Of a DNA stretch of 64,000 nt, positions 9,082-18,448 are shown piece after piece (position 1 is the stretch's first letter; every line of letters starts with the position of its first letter). The DNA is taken from contig DLDU01000037.1 of NCBI GenBank assembly GCA_002481295.1, positions 47,518 to 111,517 of the forward strand, read 5' to 3'. This DNA comes from Prevotella sp. UBA7764. GTDB taxonomy: Bacteria > Bacteroidota > Bacteroidia > Bacteroidales > Bacteroidaceae. A program made the position numbers and the translations under genes. The notes under the pieces are model-generated. The model saw only the letters and a list, made by a program, of their open reading frames with translations. It searched no databases and was not told the origin of the DNA.

Positions 9082-10470
9082 ATGAACAACAAGTTATATC
9101 ATCATCTGATTTTCGAGCTGAGCCATCCCGGACGCGTTGGCTACAGCCTGCCACATAATGCTTTTCCTCATCATGCCCTCCCCTCGGATGTCTGCCGCGA
9201 CAAACCGGCAGAGCTTCCCGAGTGCGACGAGATGACAGTTGTGCGGCACTATACCAACCATAGCGGCAACAACTTCGGTGTCGACAACGGATTCTACCCA
9301 TTAGGATCCTGCACGATGAAATACAATCCCAAGATCAATGAGGAGATTGCCGCCCTACCCGCTTTCACTCATATTCATCCTCTACAGCCTGAGCAGACTG
9401 TCAAGGGATGTGAGGAGGTGGCCACAGCCCTGCGTCGTCAGCTCGCAGCACTTACGGGAATGCACGACTTCACGCTCAAACCTTGCGCTGGTGCTCACGG
9501 AGAGCTCACGGGACTGATGATCATCAGGGCTTATCACGAGAGCCGTGGAGACATGAAGCGCGTCAAGGTCATCGTACCCGACTCCGCCCACGGCACCAAT
9601 CCTGCATCTGCTGCTGTGTGTGGCCTGCAGGTCGTGGAGGTCAAGAGTCTTGCCGACGGCACCGTCGACATCGATGACCTGCGCTCAAAACTCGATGACA
9701 CCGTAGCAGCCATGATGATGACCAATCCCAATACACTCGGACTCTTTGAGCACAACATTGTGGAAATCGTTAAGCTCGTACATGACTGCGGCGGACTGAT
9801 GTACTACGATGGAGCCAATCTCAATCCTCTATTGGGTATCTGTCGCCCGGGTGACATGGGCTTTGACGTGATGCACCTCAACCTCCACAAGACCTTCTCC
9901 ACGCCTCACGGCGGTGGTGGACCCGGCAGCGGCCCGGTGGGTGTGCGCCAGGGACTGGAGCAGTTCTTTCCTATGGTCAATCCTTATCACGGCAACTTCC
10001 TCGTCGAATTGCGCGCCCTGACATATATTCTTTCTTTGGGTAAAGAAAACATTAAACATGTAGGACCGCTTTCAACGCTCAATGCCACCTACATCCGCCA
10101 TCAGTTGAAAGACGACTACGAGTTGCCGATTGAGGGGCTTTCCAAACATGAGTTTGTTTTCAACGGACTGAAAGATAAATCTACGGGAGTCACCACACTT
10201 GACGTTGCCAAACGGCTGCTTGACTTTGGTTTCCATGCACCCACCATCTACTTTCCACTGCTTTTCCATGAGGCCATGATGATCGAGCCAACGGAAAATG
10301 AGAGCAAAGAGACTCTCGATCGGTTCATCGATGTGATGCATCAGATTGCACGTGAGGCCAAGGAAACACCTGATTTGGTGAAGACTGCACCACACAATAC
10401 ACCCATCTCGCGTGCCGACGATGTGTTGGCAGCCCGTCATCCTGTATTGACATTTAAGGAAAACAACTAA
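9082..10470 (+). CDS. gcvPB: Glycine dehydrogenase (decarboxylating) subunit 2
   Basis: GcvPB is the C-terminal half of the P-protein and carries pyridoxal phosphate. The cofactor lysine sits in [18 protein letters not shown] around residue 273. Other family marks are [10 protein letters not shown] near residue 75 and [10 protein letters not shown] near residue 170. The 462 residues are slightly shorter than subunits with a long tail but the domain is complete. It lies 47 bases after gcvPA and 21 bases before lpd, so the three are almost certainly one transcript. Confidence 0.96.
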   Translation: MNNKLYHHLIFELSHPGRVGYSLPHNAFPHHALPSDVCRDKPAELPECDEMTVVRHYTNHSGNNFGVDNGFYPLGSCTMKYNPKINEEIAALPAFTHIHPLQPEQTVKGCEEVATALRRQLAALTGMHDFTLKPCAGAHGELTGLMIIRAYHESRGDMKRVKVIVPDSAHGTNPASAAVCGLQVVEVKSLADGTVDIDDLRSKLDDTVAAMMMTNPNTLGLFEHNIVEIVKLVHDCGGLMYYDGANLNPLLGICRPGDMGFDVMHLNLHKTFSTPHGGGGPGSGPVGVRQGLEQFFPMVNPYHGNFLVELRALTYILSLGKENIKHVGPLSTLNATYIRHQLKDDYELPIEGLSKHEFVFNGLKDKSTGVTTLDVAKRLLDFGFHAPTIYFPLLFHEAMMIEPTENESKETLDRFIDVMHQIAREAKETPDLVKTAPHNTPISRADDVLAARHPVLTFKENN

Positions 10471-10491
10471 GAAAGACATACATTAGTAAGT

Positions 10492-11871
10492 ATGATTGAA
10501 ACAGATTTAATGATCATCGGCAGCGGACCGGGCGGTTACGAAACCGCTCTTTATGCTGTCAATAAGGGATTGAAAGTGGTGTTAGCCGAGGAGAGAGAGG
10601 TTGGGGGGACATGTCTCAACCGCGGCTGTATTCCCACCAAATCTTTGCTCCATGATGCTACAAAGGCGGCTTCGGGTAATACAGAGCTCCAAGCTGAAGC
10701 TTTCAAGCGAGCCATGGAGAGAAAAGAACAGGTGGTAGCGGGGCTTCGTCAGGGCATCTCCACTTTGCTTTCTAATCCTGCCATCACACTGTTGCAGGAG
10801 CATGCAACCTTTGTAGATGCAAAGACAGTCACTGTCGGTGAAGAAATAGTAAAACCTCAGCATGTGATCATCGCGACAGGATCAAAGGTCAAGATGCCAC
10901 CGTTACCAGGGATTAAGGAGCCGCGCAGCCCCTACGTCTTCACGTCAGACGACTTGCTTTCCTCTCCAATTCTGCCCCCGAATGTGTGCGTCATCGGAGC
11001 TGGTGTCATCGGCTTAGAGATGGCAACGATGTTCCGGAACTTTGGCTGTAAGGTAGATGTCGTGGAGTTTCTTAGCGAATGTCTGCCCACCGTAGATGGT
11101 GAAATCGCCCGACGACTGCGCAAGACACTGGAGAAGTCCGGTATTAAATTCCATCTTGCTTGTCAAGTTTGTGAAGTCAATGGCAATGAAGTCATCTATC
11201 TCAATACAAAAAAGAAAACCGAGGAACATATCGTTTCCGACTGCATACTGGTGGCTACTGGACGGGCACCACAAGTGGAGGGACTAGAGCTTGAGACAGC
11301 CGGCATACAGTACAATGGCCACGGCATTCTCGTCGACGATGATTTTACCACCACCGTGCCTGACATCTACGCCATTGGCGATGTCAATGGCCGACAGATG
11401 TTGGCTCATGCAGCAACAGCGCAAGGACGCCATGCGGTCAACCGCATTCTTGGCCTTGAAGACCGCATCCGCTTCGACATCATGCCCGCTGCAGTCTTCA
11501 CCCGTCCTGAGGTAGCTTCCGTGGGACTGACAGAGGAGTTGGTTAGATCTCAGTTCCCCGACTATACCACCCACAAAGGCTTCTACCGTAGCAATGGCAA
11601 AGCACAAGCTATAGAGGCTACCGAAGGGCTCGTCAAGATCATCTGCGACGGCAAGCAACCTGATTCAAAGATTGTCGGATGTCATGTCATGGGAGCCAAT
11701 GCCGCGGCTATCGTACAAGAAGTGGCTGCGCTGATGAATTTTGACGTTACTCTTGAGCAACTGAGAGACATCATCCACATTCATCCTACCCTCAACGAAG
11801 TCTTGCTTCAAGCTGCCAGCGACAGAGACAAAATGCAGAATGTTCCGCCTGCAAAACTTATGTTAATATAA
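10492..11871 (+). CDS. lpdA: Dihydrolipoyl dehydrogenase (L-protein)
   Basis: This FAD enzyme of 459 residues reoxidises the dihydrolipoyl group of GcvH and passes electrons to NAD. The FAD-binding GSGPGGYETA is at the N-terminus, followed by the redox-active disulfide in GGTCLNRGCIPTKS. The NAD site GAGVIGLEMA lies near residue 167, and the active-site His-Pro motif HIHPTLNE is near the C-terminus. Its place at the end of the gcv cluster points to service in glycine cleavage, though the same enzyme could also serve a 2-oxoacid dehydrogenase. It ends at a strong terminator shared with convergent yebC. Confidence 0.95.
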   Translation: MIETDLMIIGSGPGGYETALYAVNKGLKVVLAEEREVGGTCLNRGCIPTKSLLHDATKAASGNTELQAEAFKRAMERKEQVVAGLRQGISTLLSNPAITLLQEHATFVDAKTVTVGEEIVKPQHVIIATGSKVKMPPLPGIKEPRSPYVFTSDDLLSSPILPPNVCVIGAGVIGLEMATMFRNFGCKVDVVEFLSECLPTVDGEIARRLRKTLEKSGIKFHLACQVCEVNGNEVIYLNTKKKTEEHIVSDCILVATGRAPQVEGLELETAGIQYNGHGILVDDDFTTTVPDIYAIGDVNGRQMLAHAATAQGRHAVNRILGLEDRIRFDIMPAAVFTRPEVASVGLTEELVRSQFPDYTTHKGFYRSNGKAQAIEATEGLVKIICDGKQPDSKIVGCHVMGANAAAIVQEVAALMNFDVTLEQLRDIIHIHPTLNEVLLQAASDRDKMQNVPPAKLMLI

Positions 11872-11882
11872 CAGGAATAACA

Positions 11883-11933
11883 AAAGAAGACCGCATTTTA
11901 GCATCAATATCGATGCAAAATGCGGTCTTCTTT
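11883..11933. terminator. Bidirectional terminator between lpdA and yebC
   Basis: A perfectly paired stem of more than 15 bases, with A-rich sequence on the 5' side and T-rich sequence on the 3' side, lies between two convergent genes. It can end transcription from both directions. Confidence 0.85.
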
Positions 11934-11963
11934 ATATACGATTATACTATGTCTGCTTTTTAA

Positions 11964-12710
11964 TTATTCAGCCTCCTCTGTAGTCTCCTCAGGCTTCATA
12001 TTTGTATAGACATTCTGTACGTCGTCAAATTCCTCAAGACGCTCAACCATCTTGTCGATCGTCTCACGCTGCTCAGGAGTGACATCCTTCAGATCGTTAG
12101 GAATGCGGGTAAACTCAGCGCTGGTAATCTCGAAGCCGTTCTCCTCCAAATACTTCTGGATGTCGCCAAAGCTTGTCGGCTCGCCATAGATAGTGATCTC
12201 GCCAGACTCCTCATCCTCGTCGTAGTCGTCGTCCACTCCGAAGTCGATCAATTCCAGAATCAGATCATCCATATTGGTATCGTCCTTCTTCTTGAAAGAG
12301 AACACACATTTGTGGTCAAACAAGAAGCTCAAGGAGCCCTGAGTACCCAAGTTACCATTGAACTTATTGAATACAGAACGCACGTCAGCAACCGTACGGG
12401 TCGTGTTGTCCGTCAGAGTATCTACAAAGACAGCGATTCCGTGAGGGCCATATCCTTCGTAGGAGACCTCCTTGTAGTCGCTCTGGTCCTTGCCCATTGC
12501 ATTTTTGATGGCACGCTCGATATTGTCCTTAGGCATGTTCTCACGCTTGCAAGTGGCAATGATGGCACGCAATGTCGGGTTGTTCTCCGGCTCAGGGCCG
12601 CCAGCCTTGACAGCAATGGCAATCTGCTTGCCCAACTTGGTAAACGTACGGGCCATGTGGCCCCATCTTTTCAGCTTTGTAGCTTTACGGTATTCAAATG
12701 CTCTTCCCAT
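11964..12710 (-). CDS. yebC: YebC/PmpR family protein (translation-associated factor)
   Basis: The 248-residue protein belongs to the YebC family, long annotated as transcriptional regulators and more recently linked to relief of ribosome stalling. The N-terminal signature is near GHMARTFTKLGKQ, followed by a stretch typical of the family (KRENMPKDNIERAI) and the motif YEGYGPHGIAVFVD. The C-terminal third is acidic, which is common in Bacteroidetes members. Length matches the family. The gene stands alone, head-to-tail after pheT on the minus strand with a 97-base spacer between its start and the pheT stop. Confidence 0.93.
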   Translation of the reverse strand: MGRAFEYRKATKLKRWGHMARTFTKLGKQIAIAVKAGGPEPENNPTLRAIIATCKRENMPKDNIERAIKNAMGKDQSDYKEVSYEGYGPHGIAVFVDTLTDNTTRTVADVRSVFNKFNGNLGTQGSLSFLFDHKCVFSFKKKDDTNMDDLILELIDFGVDDDYDEDEESGEITIYGEPTSFGDIQKYLEENGFEITSAEFTRIPNDLKDVTPEQRETIDKMVERLEEFDDVQNVYTNMKPEETTEEAE

Positions 12711-12807
12711 AATTGAAAAGTAATGTAGCTAATCTCGTAGCTTAAATCTTTAACTATATTATTTTTGATTCTCTATTTTGCTTTACGCTTTGCATGGCAG
12801 ACCTGCC

Positions 12808-15276
12808 CTATCGCAGCTCAGCACCGAACTTTGTGGTGAGGTTGTGGATCAGCTTCTTCATGATCGCATCGATCTGCTTGTCGTTCAAAGTCTTCTCCTC
12901 GTCCTCAAGGATGAAGTTGACGGCATAGCTCTTCTTGCCGTTAGGCAGGTTCTTGCCCTGATAAACATCGAAGAGCTCAACACGCTTCAGAAGCTTCTTC
13001 TCACTCTGGTAAGCGATCTGCTCGATTTGTGCAAACTCCACATTATCGTCGACCAACAGAGCCAGGTCACGGCTGACAGAAGGATACTTGCTGAGTTCCT
13101 TAAACTCCACCTTATTCTTCTTGATAGCCTTCAAGATGCCGGTCCAATCAAACTCTGCGTAGAAGACATCCTGGTCGATGCCCTGCGGTGCCAGCACCTT
13201 GTGGGAAAGTTTGCCATAGTTGACGAGTGTCTTGCCGGCACGATTGTTAAGTGCGATACCTTCAGAGAAAATGTTGTTCTCGCTGTGAGCCTCGACAAGC
13301 ATGTGCGGAGCTACACCAGCACGCTTCAGAATATTGTAGACATAAGCCTTCAACTGGAAGACAGAGGTATCCTCATCGGCATGTGCCCAAGAGCCCTCAA
13401 CAAATTTACCAGTCAGCCAAAGGGCGAGATGATAGTCCTGGGAATAGGCCTTGATAGGAGCCTCGGGCGTATTCTTCTCAGCAGCATAGCTGTAGACATT
13501 GCCAACCTCGAAGAAGCGGAGATTCTTGGCTTTGCGGTTGACATTGCGAGCCAGCGACTCCAAGCCGCCAAAGAGCAACGTCTGACGCATCACACCCAAG
13601 TCAGTGCTGAGCGGATTCATAATCTTCACCGTCTTTTCCCAAGGATAAGCATTGAGCTCATTGGGCTGATAGTAGGAAGTCTTCGTCAGAGAGTTGTTCA
13701 GAATCTCGTTGAAACCACAGCCCACGAGTTGTTCGCTGACAATATTCTCCAGACGATGATCCTTATCCTCCTCACCGGCAACAGTCAGCGAAGATTTCAA
13801 CTGAGTAGGAATCTCCACGTTGTTGTAACCATAGATGCGAAGGATGTCCTCAACGACATCGCAGGGACGCTGCACGTCCACACGATAAGCAGGTACTGTG
13901 AGTTCGAGTCCCTCTTCGTCCTCATGGTCGATGCGCATCTCCAAGCTCTTGACGATACTCTTGATTGTATCGTGACCTAATTGCTTACCAATCAGTCTGT
14001 CGCAATATTCATATTTCAGATTTACTTTAAAGTCGGGTAACGGCTCCGGATAGACATCGTTGATCTGCATCGACACCTTGCCGCCAGCCAATTCCTGACA
14101 GAGGATGGCGGCCTGCTTCAAAGCGTAGATGGTGCCGTTGGGATCGATGCCACGCTCGAAACGGAAGCTGGCATCTGTGCTCAATCCATGACGGCGGGCA
14201 CTCTTGCGGATCCATGTGGGATGGAAATAAGCACTCTCTAAAACCACATTCTTCGTCGTCTCATAGGTACCGCTTCCCTTGCCGCCAAAGACACCGGCGA
14301 TGCACATCGGCTCTTCGGCATTGCAGATGCTGAGGTCGTGTTCGCCCAAGATATGTTTCTGACCGTCGAGCGTGATGAACTCTGTGCCCTCGGGCTGCGT
14401 ACGTACCACAATCTTATGGCCCTTGACCATGTCGGCATCAAAGCAGTGCATCGGCTGACCATAAGCCATCATAATATAATTGGTGATATCCACGATGTTG
14501 TTGATTGGACGGAGACCGATAACCGTCAGCTTGTCCTGAAGCCATTTAGGACTCTCCTTGACATCACAGTCTGTAATGCTCAAGCAGGCATAACGCTTGC
14601 AGGCCTCATGGTTCTCAATATCCACCTCAATAGGCAGGTCGTTGTTGTCGACATGAAAACGAGAACAATCGGGACGATGCAAACTGGACTTGTAGCCACG
14701 CTGGATGAGCCAGGCATATAAGTCACGGGCAACGCCATAATGGCTGAGAGCATCGGCGCGGTTAGCAGTGATGTCAATATCAATCACCCAATCGCTCTCA
14801 AGATGATAGTATTCTGCTGCGGGCGTGCCGACGACAGCGTCGTCAGGGAGCACGATGATGCCAGCGTGGTCTGTACCCACTCCGATCTCATCCTCGGCGC
14901 AAATCATGCCGTAGCTTTCCACACCACGAAGCTTTGATTTCTTGATAGTGAACTCCTTGTCGCCGTCATAGAGCACGCAGCCAAGGTCAGCCACGATGAC
15001 TTTCTGTCCGGCTGCCACATTGGGAGCTCCACAGACGATCTGCTGAGGCTCGCCCTTGCCAAGATCCACCGTAGTGATATGCAAATGGTCACTATTGGGA
15101 TGCATCTCACAAGTCAGCACCTTACCAACATAAAGACCTTTCAATCCTCCTTTGATTGCCTGAACTTCCTCCAAGGCGTCAACTTCCAAACCTGTAGAGG
15201 TAAGCGCGTCCGCTGTCTCCTGTGGTGTGAGGTCGAAATCAACGTATTCCTTGAGCCATTTATAAGAAATCTTCAT
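12808..15276 (-). CDS. pheT: Phenylalanyl-tRNA synthetase beta subunit
   Basis: PheT forms the alpha2-beta2 enzyme that charges tRNA-Phe; the alpha subunit gene is not in the window. The 822 residues contain, in order, the N-terminal domain (MKISYKWLKEYVD), a tRNA-binding EMAP-like domain around 45-155 with HPNSDHL, the B3/B4 editing region at about 215-400, the B5 domain, a catalytic-like core, and a C-terminal ferredoxin-fold anticodon-binding domain starting near 730 (KYPSVSRDLALLVD). Length is typical for Bacteroidetes. A good two-part promoter lies directly upstream, so the gene is transcribed apart from pheS. Confidence 0.97.
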   Translation of the reverse strand: MKISYKWLKEYVDFDLTPQETADALTSTGLEVDALEEVQAIKGGLKGLYVGKVLTCEMHPNSDHLHITTVDLGKGEPQQIVCGAPNVAAGQKVIVADLGCVLYDGDKEFTIKKSKLRGVESYGMICAEDEIGVGTDHAGIIVLPDDAVVGTPAAEYYHLESDWVIDIDITANRADALSHYGVARDLYAWLIQRGYKSSLHRPDCSRFHVDNNDLPIEVDIENHEACKRYACLSITDCDVKESPKWLQDKLTVIGLRPINNIVDITNYIMMAYGQPMHCFDADMVKGHKIVVRTQPEGTEFITLDGQKHILGEHDLSICNAEEPMCIAGVFGGKGSGTYETTKNVVLESAYFHPTWIRKSARRHGLSTDASFRFERGIDPNGTIYALKQAAILCQELAGGKVSMQINDVYPEPLPDFKVNLKYEYCDRLIGKQLGHDTIKSIVKSLEMRIDHEDEEGLELTVPAYRVDVQRPCDVVEDILRIYGYNNVEIPTQLKSSLTVAGEEDKDHRLENIVSEQLVGCGFNEILNNSLTKTSYYQPNELNAYPWEKTVKIMNPLSTDLGVMRQTLLFGGLESLARNVNRKAKNLRFFEVGNVYSYAAEKNTPEAPIKAYSQDYHLALWLTGKFVEGSWAHADEDTSVFQLKAYVYNILKRAGVAPHMLVEAHSENNIFSEGIALNNRAGKTLVNYGKLSHKVLAPQGIDQDVFYAEFDWTGILKAIKKNKVEFKELSKYPSVSRDLALLVDDNVEFAQIEQIAYQSEKKLLKRVELFDVYQGKNLPNGKKSYAVNFILEDEEKTLNDKQIDAIMKKLIHNLTTKFGAELR

Positions 15277-15317
15277 TATATAATGATTTTATGTTTCCGT
15301 GTATTGATAATATGATG

Positions 15318-15348
15318 CAAAGTTACTAAAAAAAAACGAGCCCTCAAA
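15318..15348 (-). promoter_or_regulatory. pheT promoter
   Basis: Read on the minus strand, TTTG (15348-15345), a 19-base spacer and TAACTTTG (15325-15318) match the Bacteroidetes consensus well. The start codon lies about 40 bases downstream. Confidence 0.75.
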
Positions 15349-15471
15349 AGTTACTTTAGAAAAAATCGAAATGCCTGAGAATCATTCTGTCTTATCAAGC
15401 CTTCAACACAAAGAGAATGGCGTAAAACGACTCTATTTCTCTCACTCTCAACGGTCAGCCATGATTTGAAA

Positions 15472-15510
15472 ACAAAAAAAGCAGTTCCTACCATTAGATA
15501 GAAACTGCTT
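15472..15510 (-). terminator. Terminator after the DnaJ-like gene
   Basis: On the minus strand an interrupted stem (AAGCAGTTTCTATC with GTAGGAACTGCTT) is followed by a run of seven Ts. It lies about 50 bases past the stop of the DnaJ-like gene. Confidence 0.8.
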
Positions 15511-15560
15511 GAATGAAATGTTTATTCTATGAAAGAGAGGAGCACAACGGCATTCTTTGT

Positions 15561-16259
15561 TTATTGCGCCATCTGCATCTGACGGAGCAGATCCTTTTGC
15601 TTATCGTTGAGATTTGTCGGCAACTTCACTTTGTAGGTGATAATCAGGTCGCCGTATGTGCCGTCACCTCTGTCATAACCCTGGTTACGTACGCGCACCT
15701 TCGTATCGTTTTGCGTTTCTGGCTTTACTCTCAGTTTGATTTTCTTGCCATTATTGAGCTGAATGACGATCTCTCCACCGAGCAACGCCGTATAGAGATC
15801 GATATAGACATTGGCATTCATCTCGCCATTGCTTGTCCGCATCCTACTACCACCCGCTGACGAACGAGAACCGCCCATATTGCCAAAAAGATCTTCGAAG
15901 AAGCTGGAGAAACCTCCACCACCACCAAATTGCGAGAAGTCGAAATTGTCGAAAGGCGATCCTCCACCTGAACTCCAATGGAACGAGCTGCCGCCATTAC
16001 CTCCTGCGCCACCGGCTCCATTGAAGGCATCGGCCTCTTTCCAGTGCTCGCCAAACTGATCGTATTTCCTACGCTTCTCAGGATCATTGATCACCTCGTA
16101 AGCTTCGTTGAGTGCCTGGAACTTTGCTTTTGCCTTTGGATCATCGGGATGCAAATCCGGATGAAACTGTTTTGCACGCTTCAAATATGCCCGACGGACA
16201 TCCTTCTGAGGGATGTCCTTGTCGACGCCAAGAATCTTGTAATAATCAATAAATGCCAT
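15561..16259 (-). CDS. Short DnaJ/CbpA-like J-domain protein
   Basis: The protein is a co-chaperone that would stimulate the ATPase of DnaK through its J domain (residues 1-70, with the essential His-Pro-Asp at 33-35). A glycine/phenylalanine-rich linker follows (about 75-130), then a single DnaJ C-terminal substrate-binding domain. There is no zinc-finger region, so it is of the CbpA type rather than DnaJ. At 232 residues it is shorter than E. coli CbpA (about 306), with one C-terminal domain instead of two. It has terminators on both sides and appears to be a single-gene unit. Confidence 0.88.
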   Translation of the reverse strand: MAFIDYYKILGVDKDIPQKDVRRAYLKRAKQFHPDLHPDDPKAKAKFQALNEAYEVINDPEKRRKYDQFGEHWKEADAFNGAGGAGGNGGSSFHWSSGGGSPFDNFDFSQFGGGGGFSSFFEDLFGNMGGSRSSAGGSRMRTSNGEMNANVYIDLYTALLGGEIVIQLNNGKKIKLRVKPETQNDTKVRVRNQGYDRGDGTYGDLIITYKVKLPTNLNDKQKDLLRQMQMAQ

Positions 16260-16327
16260 AATCTAATCCTCCTGTTTTTAATTAGCATAGCTACAAAAAA
16301 TATGCCATACAGCGCTAAGAGAGCGTA

Positions 16328-16364
16328 AAAAAAGGATGCACTGCAATAAGCAATACATCCTTTG
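16328..16364 (-). terminator. Terminator after rpsP
   Basis: On the minus strand the stem AAAGGATGTATTGC pairs with GCAGTGCATCCTTT and is followed by Ts. It begins about 28 bases past the rpsP stop. Confidence 0.85.
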
Positions 16365-16391
16365 ATTATTTCTTTGAAAGAAAAGTGAGGA

Positions 16392-16943
16392 TTAAGCCTC
16401 AGCAGGAGCCTCCTCTGCGGGAGCCTCAGCCTGAGCAGCCTCAGCAGCCTTTGCGGCCTCAGCCTCTGCCTTAGCAGCAGCCTCAGCAGCCTTCTTGTCA
16501 GCCACTTTCTTGGCAATAGCCTCATTCACCTTCTTCTCAGCCTCCAACTCCTTGGCAGCTGCGTCCTCACGGCTCTTGGTCTCAGCACTGCGAACAGCGT
16601 TCAGCTTCTGCTCCTTGGCTGCTTTCCAAGCGTCGAACTTCTGCTGGCATGTAGCCTCGTCGAAAGCGCCCTTCTTTACGCCACCGCGCAGGTGCTTCAT
16701 CATGTAGACGCCCTCACCCTTAAGGATGTTGCGGACTGTGTCTGTTGGCTGTGCACCGGTCTCTACCCAGTACAAAGCACGGTCGAATTTCAAATCTACG
16801 GTTGCAGGATTGGTGTTCGGGTTGAAAGTACCGATCTTCTCTGTAAACTTACCATCACGTGGTGCTCTTACATCAGCAATCACAATGCTATAGAAAGCAT
16901 AGCCCTTGCGACCACCGCGCTGTAATCTGATTTTTGTTGCCAT
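16392..16943 (-). CDS. rpsP: 30S ribosomal protein S16 with long Ala/Glu/Lys tail
   Basis: S16 is an assembly protein of the small ribosomal subunit. Residues 1 to about 80 are the conserved S16 domain ([13 protein letters not shown], then [16 protein letters not shown]). Residues from about 100 to 183 form a charged, alanine-rich and probably helical tail that classical S16 of about 80-90 residues lacks. Long tails are common in Bacteroidetes S16 proteins. The tail is low in complexity and its codons are repetitive, so long frames in other registers there are artefacts. The gene has its own -7 element and terminator. Confidence 0.95.
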   Translation of the reverse strand: MATKIRLQRGGRKGYAFYSIVIADVRAPRDGKFTEKIGTFNPNTNPATVDLKFDRALYWVETGAQPTDTVRNILKGEGVYMMKHLRGGVKKGAFDEATCQQKFDAWKAAKEQKLNAVRSAETKSREDAAAKELEAEKKVNEAIAKKVADKKAAEAAAKAEAEAAKAAEAAQAEAPAEEAPAEA

Positions 16944-17002
16944 TTTGTTTTGTATAAACTATTAATTGTTTGTATCATGCTCCTAACTCGTAGAAGTAGA
17001 TG

Positions 17003-17010
17003 CAAAGTTA
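17003..17010 (-). promoter_or_regulatory. Putative -7 element for rpsP
   Basis: The minus strand reads TAACTTTG 60 bases upstream of the rpsP start. No TTG at the proper distance was seen. Confidence 0.5.
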
Positions 17011-17084
17011 CTACATTTTTCTAAGAAGCTGTATGTCTACGGCTTTCTACCTCTAAACATTTAAGAATTATTAAGCTACAACGG

Positions 17085-18431
17085 TTATCTGTCTTTAATG
17101 GGCACATAACTTTTCTGCTCCAAGATGTTCTTGTAAGCAGGACGGATGATGCGACGGCCTTCAAAGTTCAGTTCCTCGATACGATGGGCTGTCCAGCCGA
17201 CAATACGTGCCATAGCAAAAATAGGCGTATAAATCTCCTGTGGAAGACCTATCATCTCATAGATGAAGCCACTGTAGAAGTCGAGGTTGGCACAGATTGG
17301 CTTTGTAGTCTTGCGGAAAGCAGAGACACACTTCACGCCCTCCTGCTCGATGAGCTTCAGGAAGTTGTACTCCTTGACCATTCCCTTCTCCCTGGCTAAC
17401 TCACCGGCCAACTTCTTGAGCTCCACTGCTCTCGGGTCGCTCATGGTGTACACGGCATGACCAATGCCATAGACCAGACCGGTCTTGTCGTAAGCCTCCT
17501 TGTTGAGCATACGATTGAGATAGGTATCGATCTCGTCGATGTTGGTCCAGTCAGAGATTTGCTCCTTGAGATGGTGGAACATATTGATCGCCTTGATATT
17601 GGCGCCACCATGCAGAGGCCCCTTAAGAGAACCTATTCCCGCGGCAATGCTGGAATAGGTGTCGGTGCGTGTTGAAGAGGTCACACGCACCGTAAACGTG
17701 GAGTTGTTACCACCGCCGTGCTCAGCCTGGATGATAAGCAGCAAATCGAGCATACGCGCGTCGAGCTCGGTGAAGTCCTCGTCCTTAAGCATATAAAGGA
17801 AGTTCTCAGCAATTGTCATATTCTCACGCGGATGGCGGATGTTGAGGCTACTGCCCTGCATGGAGTGGCGATAGATGTTGTAAGCGTAGGCGATGATCGT
17901 CGGGAACTTGGCAATGAGCTCGATGGACTGCCGCATAAGATTGTCGCGTGAGATGTCATCGGGATTGGGATCGAAGGTGTACATCTCCAGCACGCAACGG
18001 GCCAGGATGTTCATGATGTTGCTGCCCTCCAAGTCGATGATGTGCACAATCGTACGATGGTCGAGCGGCATATTCTCATTGATCAGCTCACGGAAAGCCG
18101 TCAGTTCCTCCTCGTCGGGCAAATTGCCGGAGAGGAGCAGATAAGCAATTTCCTCAAAGCCAAAGCGTTTCTCTTTCAGCAATGGAGTGACAAGGTCGTC
18201 GAGCTCATAGCCGCGATAATAGAGGCGGCCCGGACAAGGGCGCAGCGAACCGTCGTCATTGCGCTCGTAGCCAACGACATTACCGATATTGGTCAGACCG
18301 ACAAGCACACCTGTGCCATCCTCATTGCGCAATCCGCGCTTCACTCCATATTTAGTAAAAGCCTCGCGAGGAATCTTGCAAGAGTTCTTCACCTCATCGC
18401 TCAACTTGTATATCAGATATTCCTTTCTCAT
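17085..18431 (-). CDS. gltA: Citrate synthase
   Basis: This 448-residue enzyme condenses oxaloacetate and acetyl-CoA to citrate. The catalytic histidines lie in EHGGGNNSTF and in GIGHAVYTMSDPRA, and a conserved aspartate region is near LDFYSGFIYEMIGLP. The N-terminal part resembles the longer citrate synthases of Bacteroidetes. It is the last gene of a three-gene unit, transcribed aconitase, isocitrate dehydrogenase, citrate synthase, that together makes 2-oxoglutarate for glutamate synthesis. Spacing from icd is only 17 bases. No 2-oxoglutarate dehydrogenase is nearby, which fits a biosynthetic rather than a respiratory role. Confidence 0.95.
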   Translation of the reverse strand: MRKEYLIYKLSDEVKNSCKIPREAFTKYGVKRGLRNEDGTGVLVGLTNIGNVVGYERNDDGSLRPCPGRLYYRGYELDDLVTPLLKEKRFGFEEIAYLLLSGNLPDEEELTAFRELINENMPLDHRTIVHIIDLEGSNIMNILARCVLEMYTFDPNPDDISRDNLMRQSIELIAKFPTIIAYAYNIYRHSMQGSSLNIRHPRENMTIAENFLYMLKDEDFTELDARMLDLLLIIQAEHGGGNNSTFTVRVTSSTRTDTYSSIAAGIGSLKGPLHGGANIKAINMFHHLKEQISDWTNIDEIDTYLNRMLNKEAYDKTGLVYGIGHAVYTMSDPRAVELKKLAGELAREKGMVKEYNFLKLIEQEGVKCVSAFRKTTKPICANLDFYSGFIYEMIGLPQEIYTPIFAMARIVGWTAHRIEELNFEGRRIIRPAYKNILEQKSYVPIKDR

Positions 18432-18448
18432 AACACCGTAACTTTTGC

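Noticed and set aside
12778-13980. 400-codon frame antisense to pheT
   Set aside because: It is a shadow of the pheT C-terminal half and shows no recognisable protein features.
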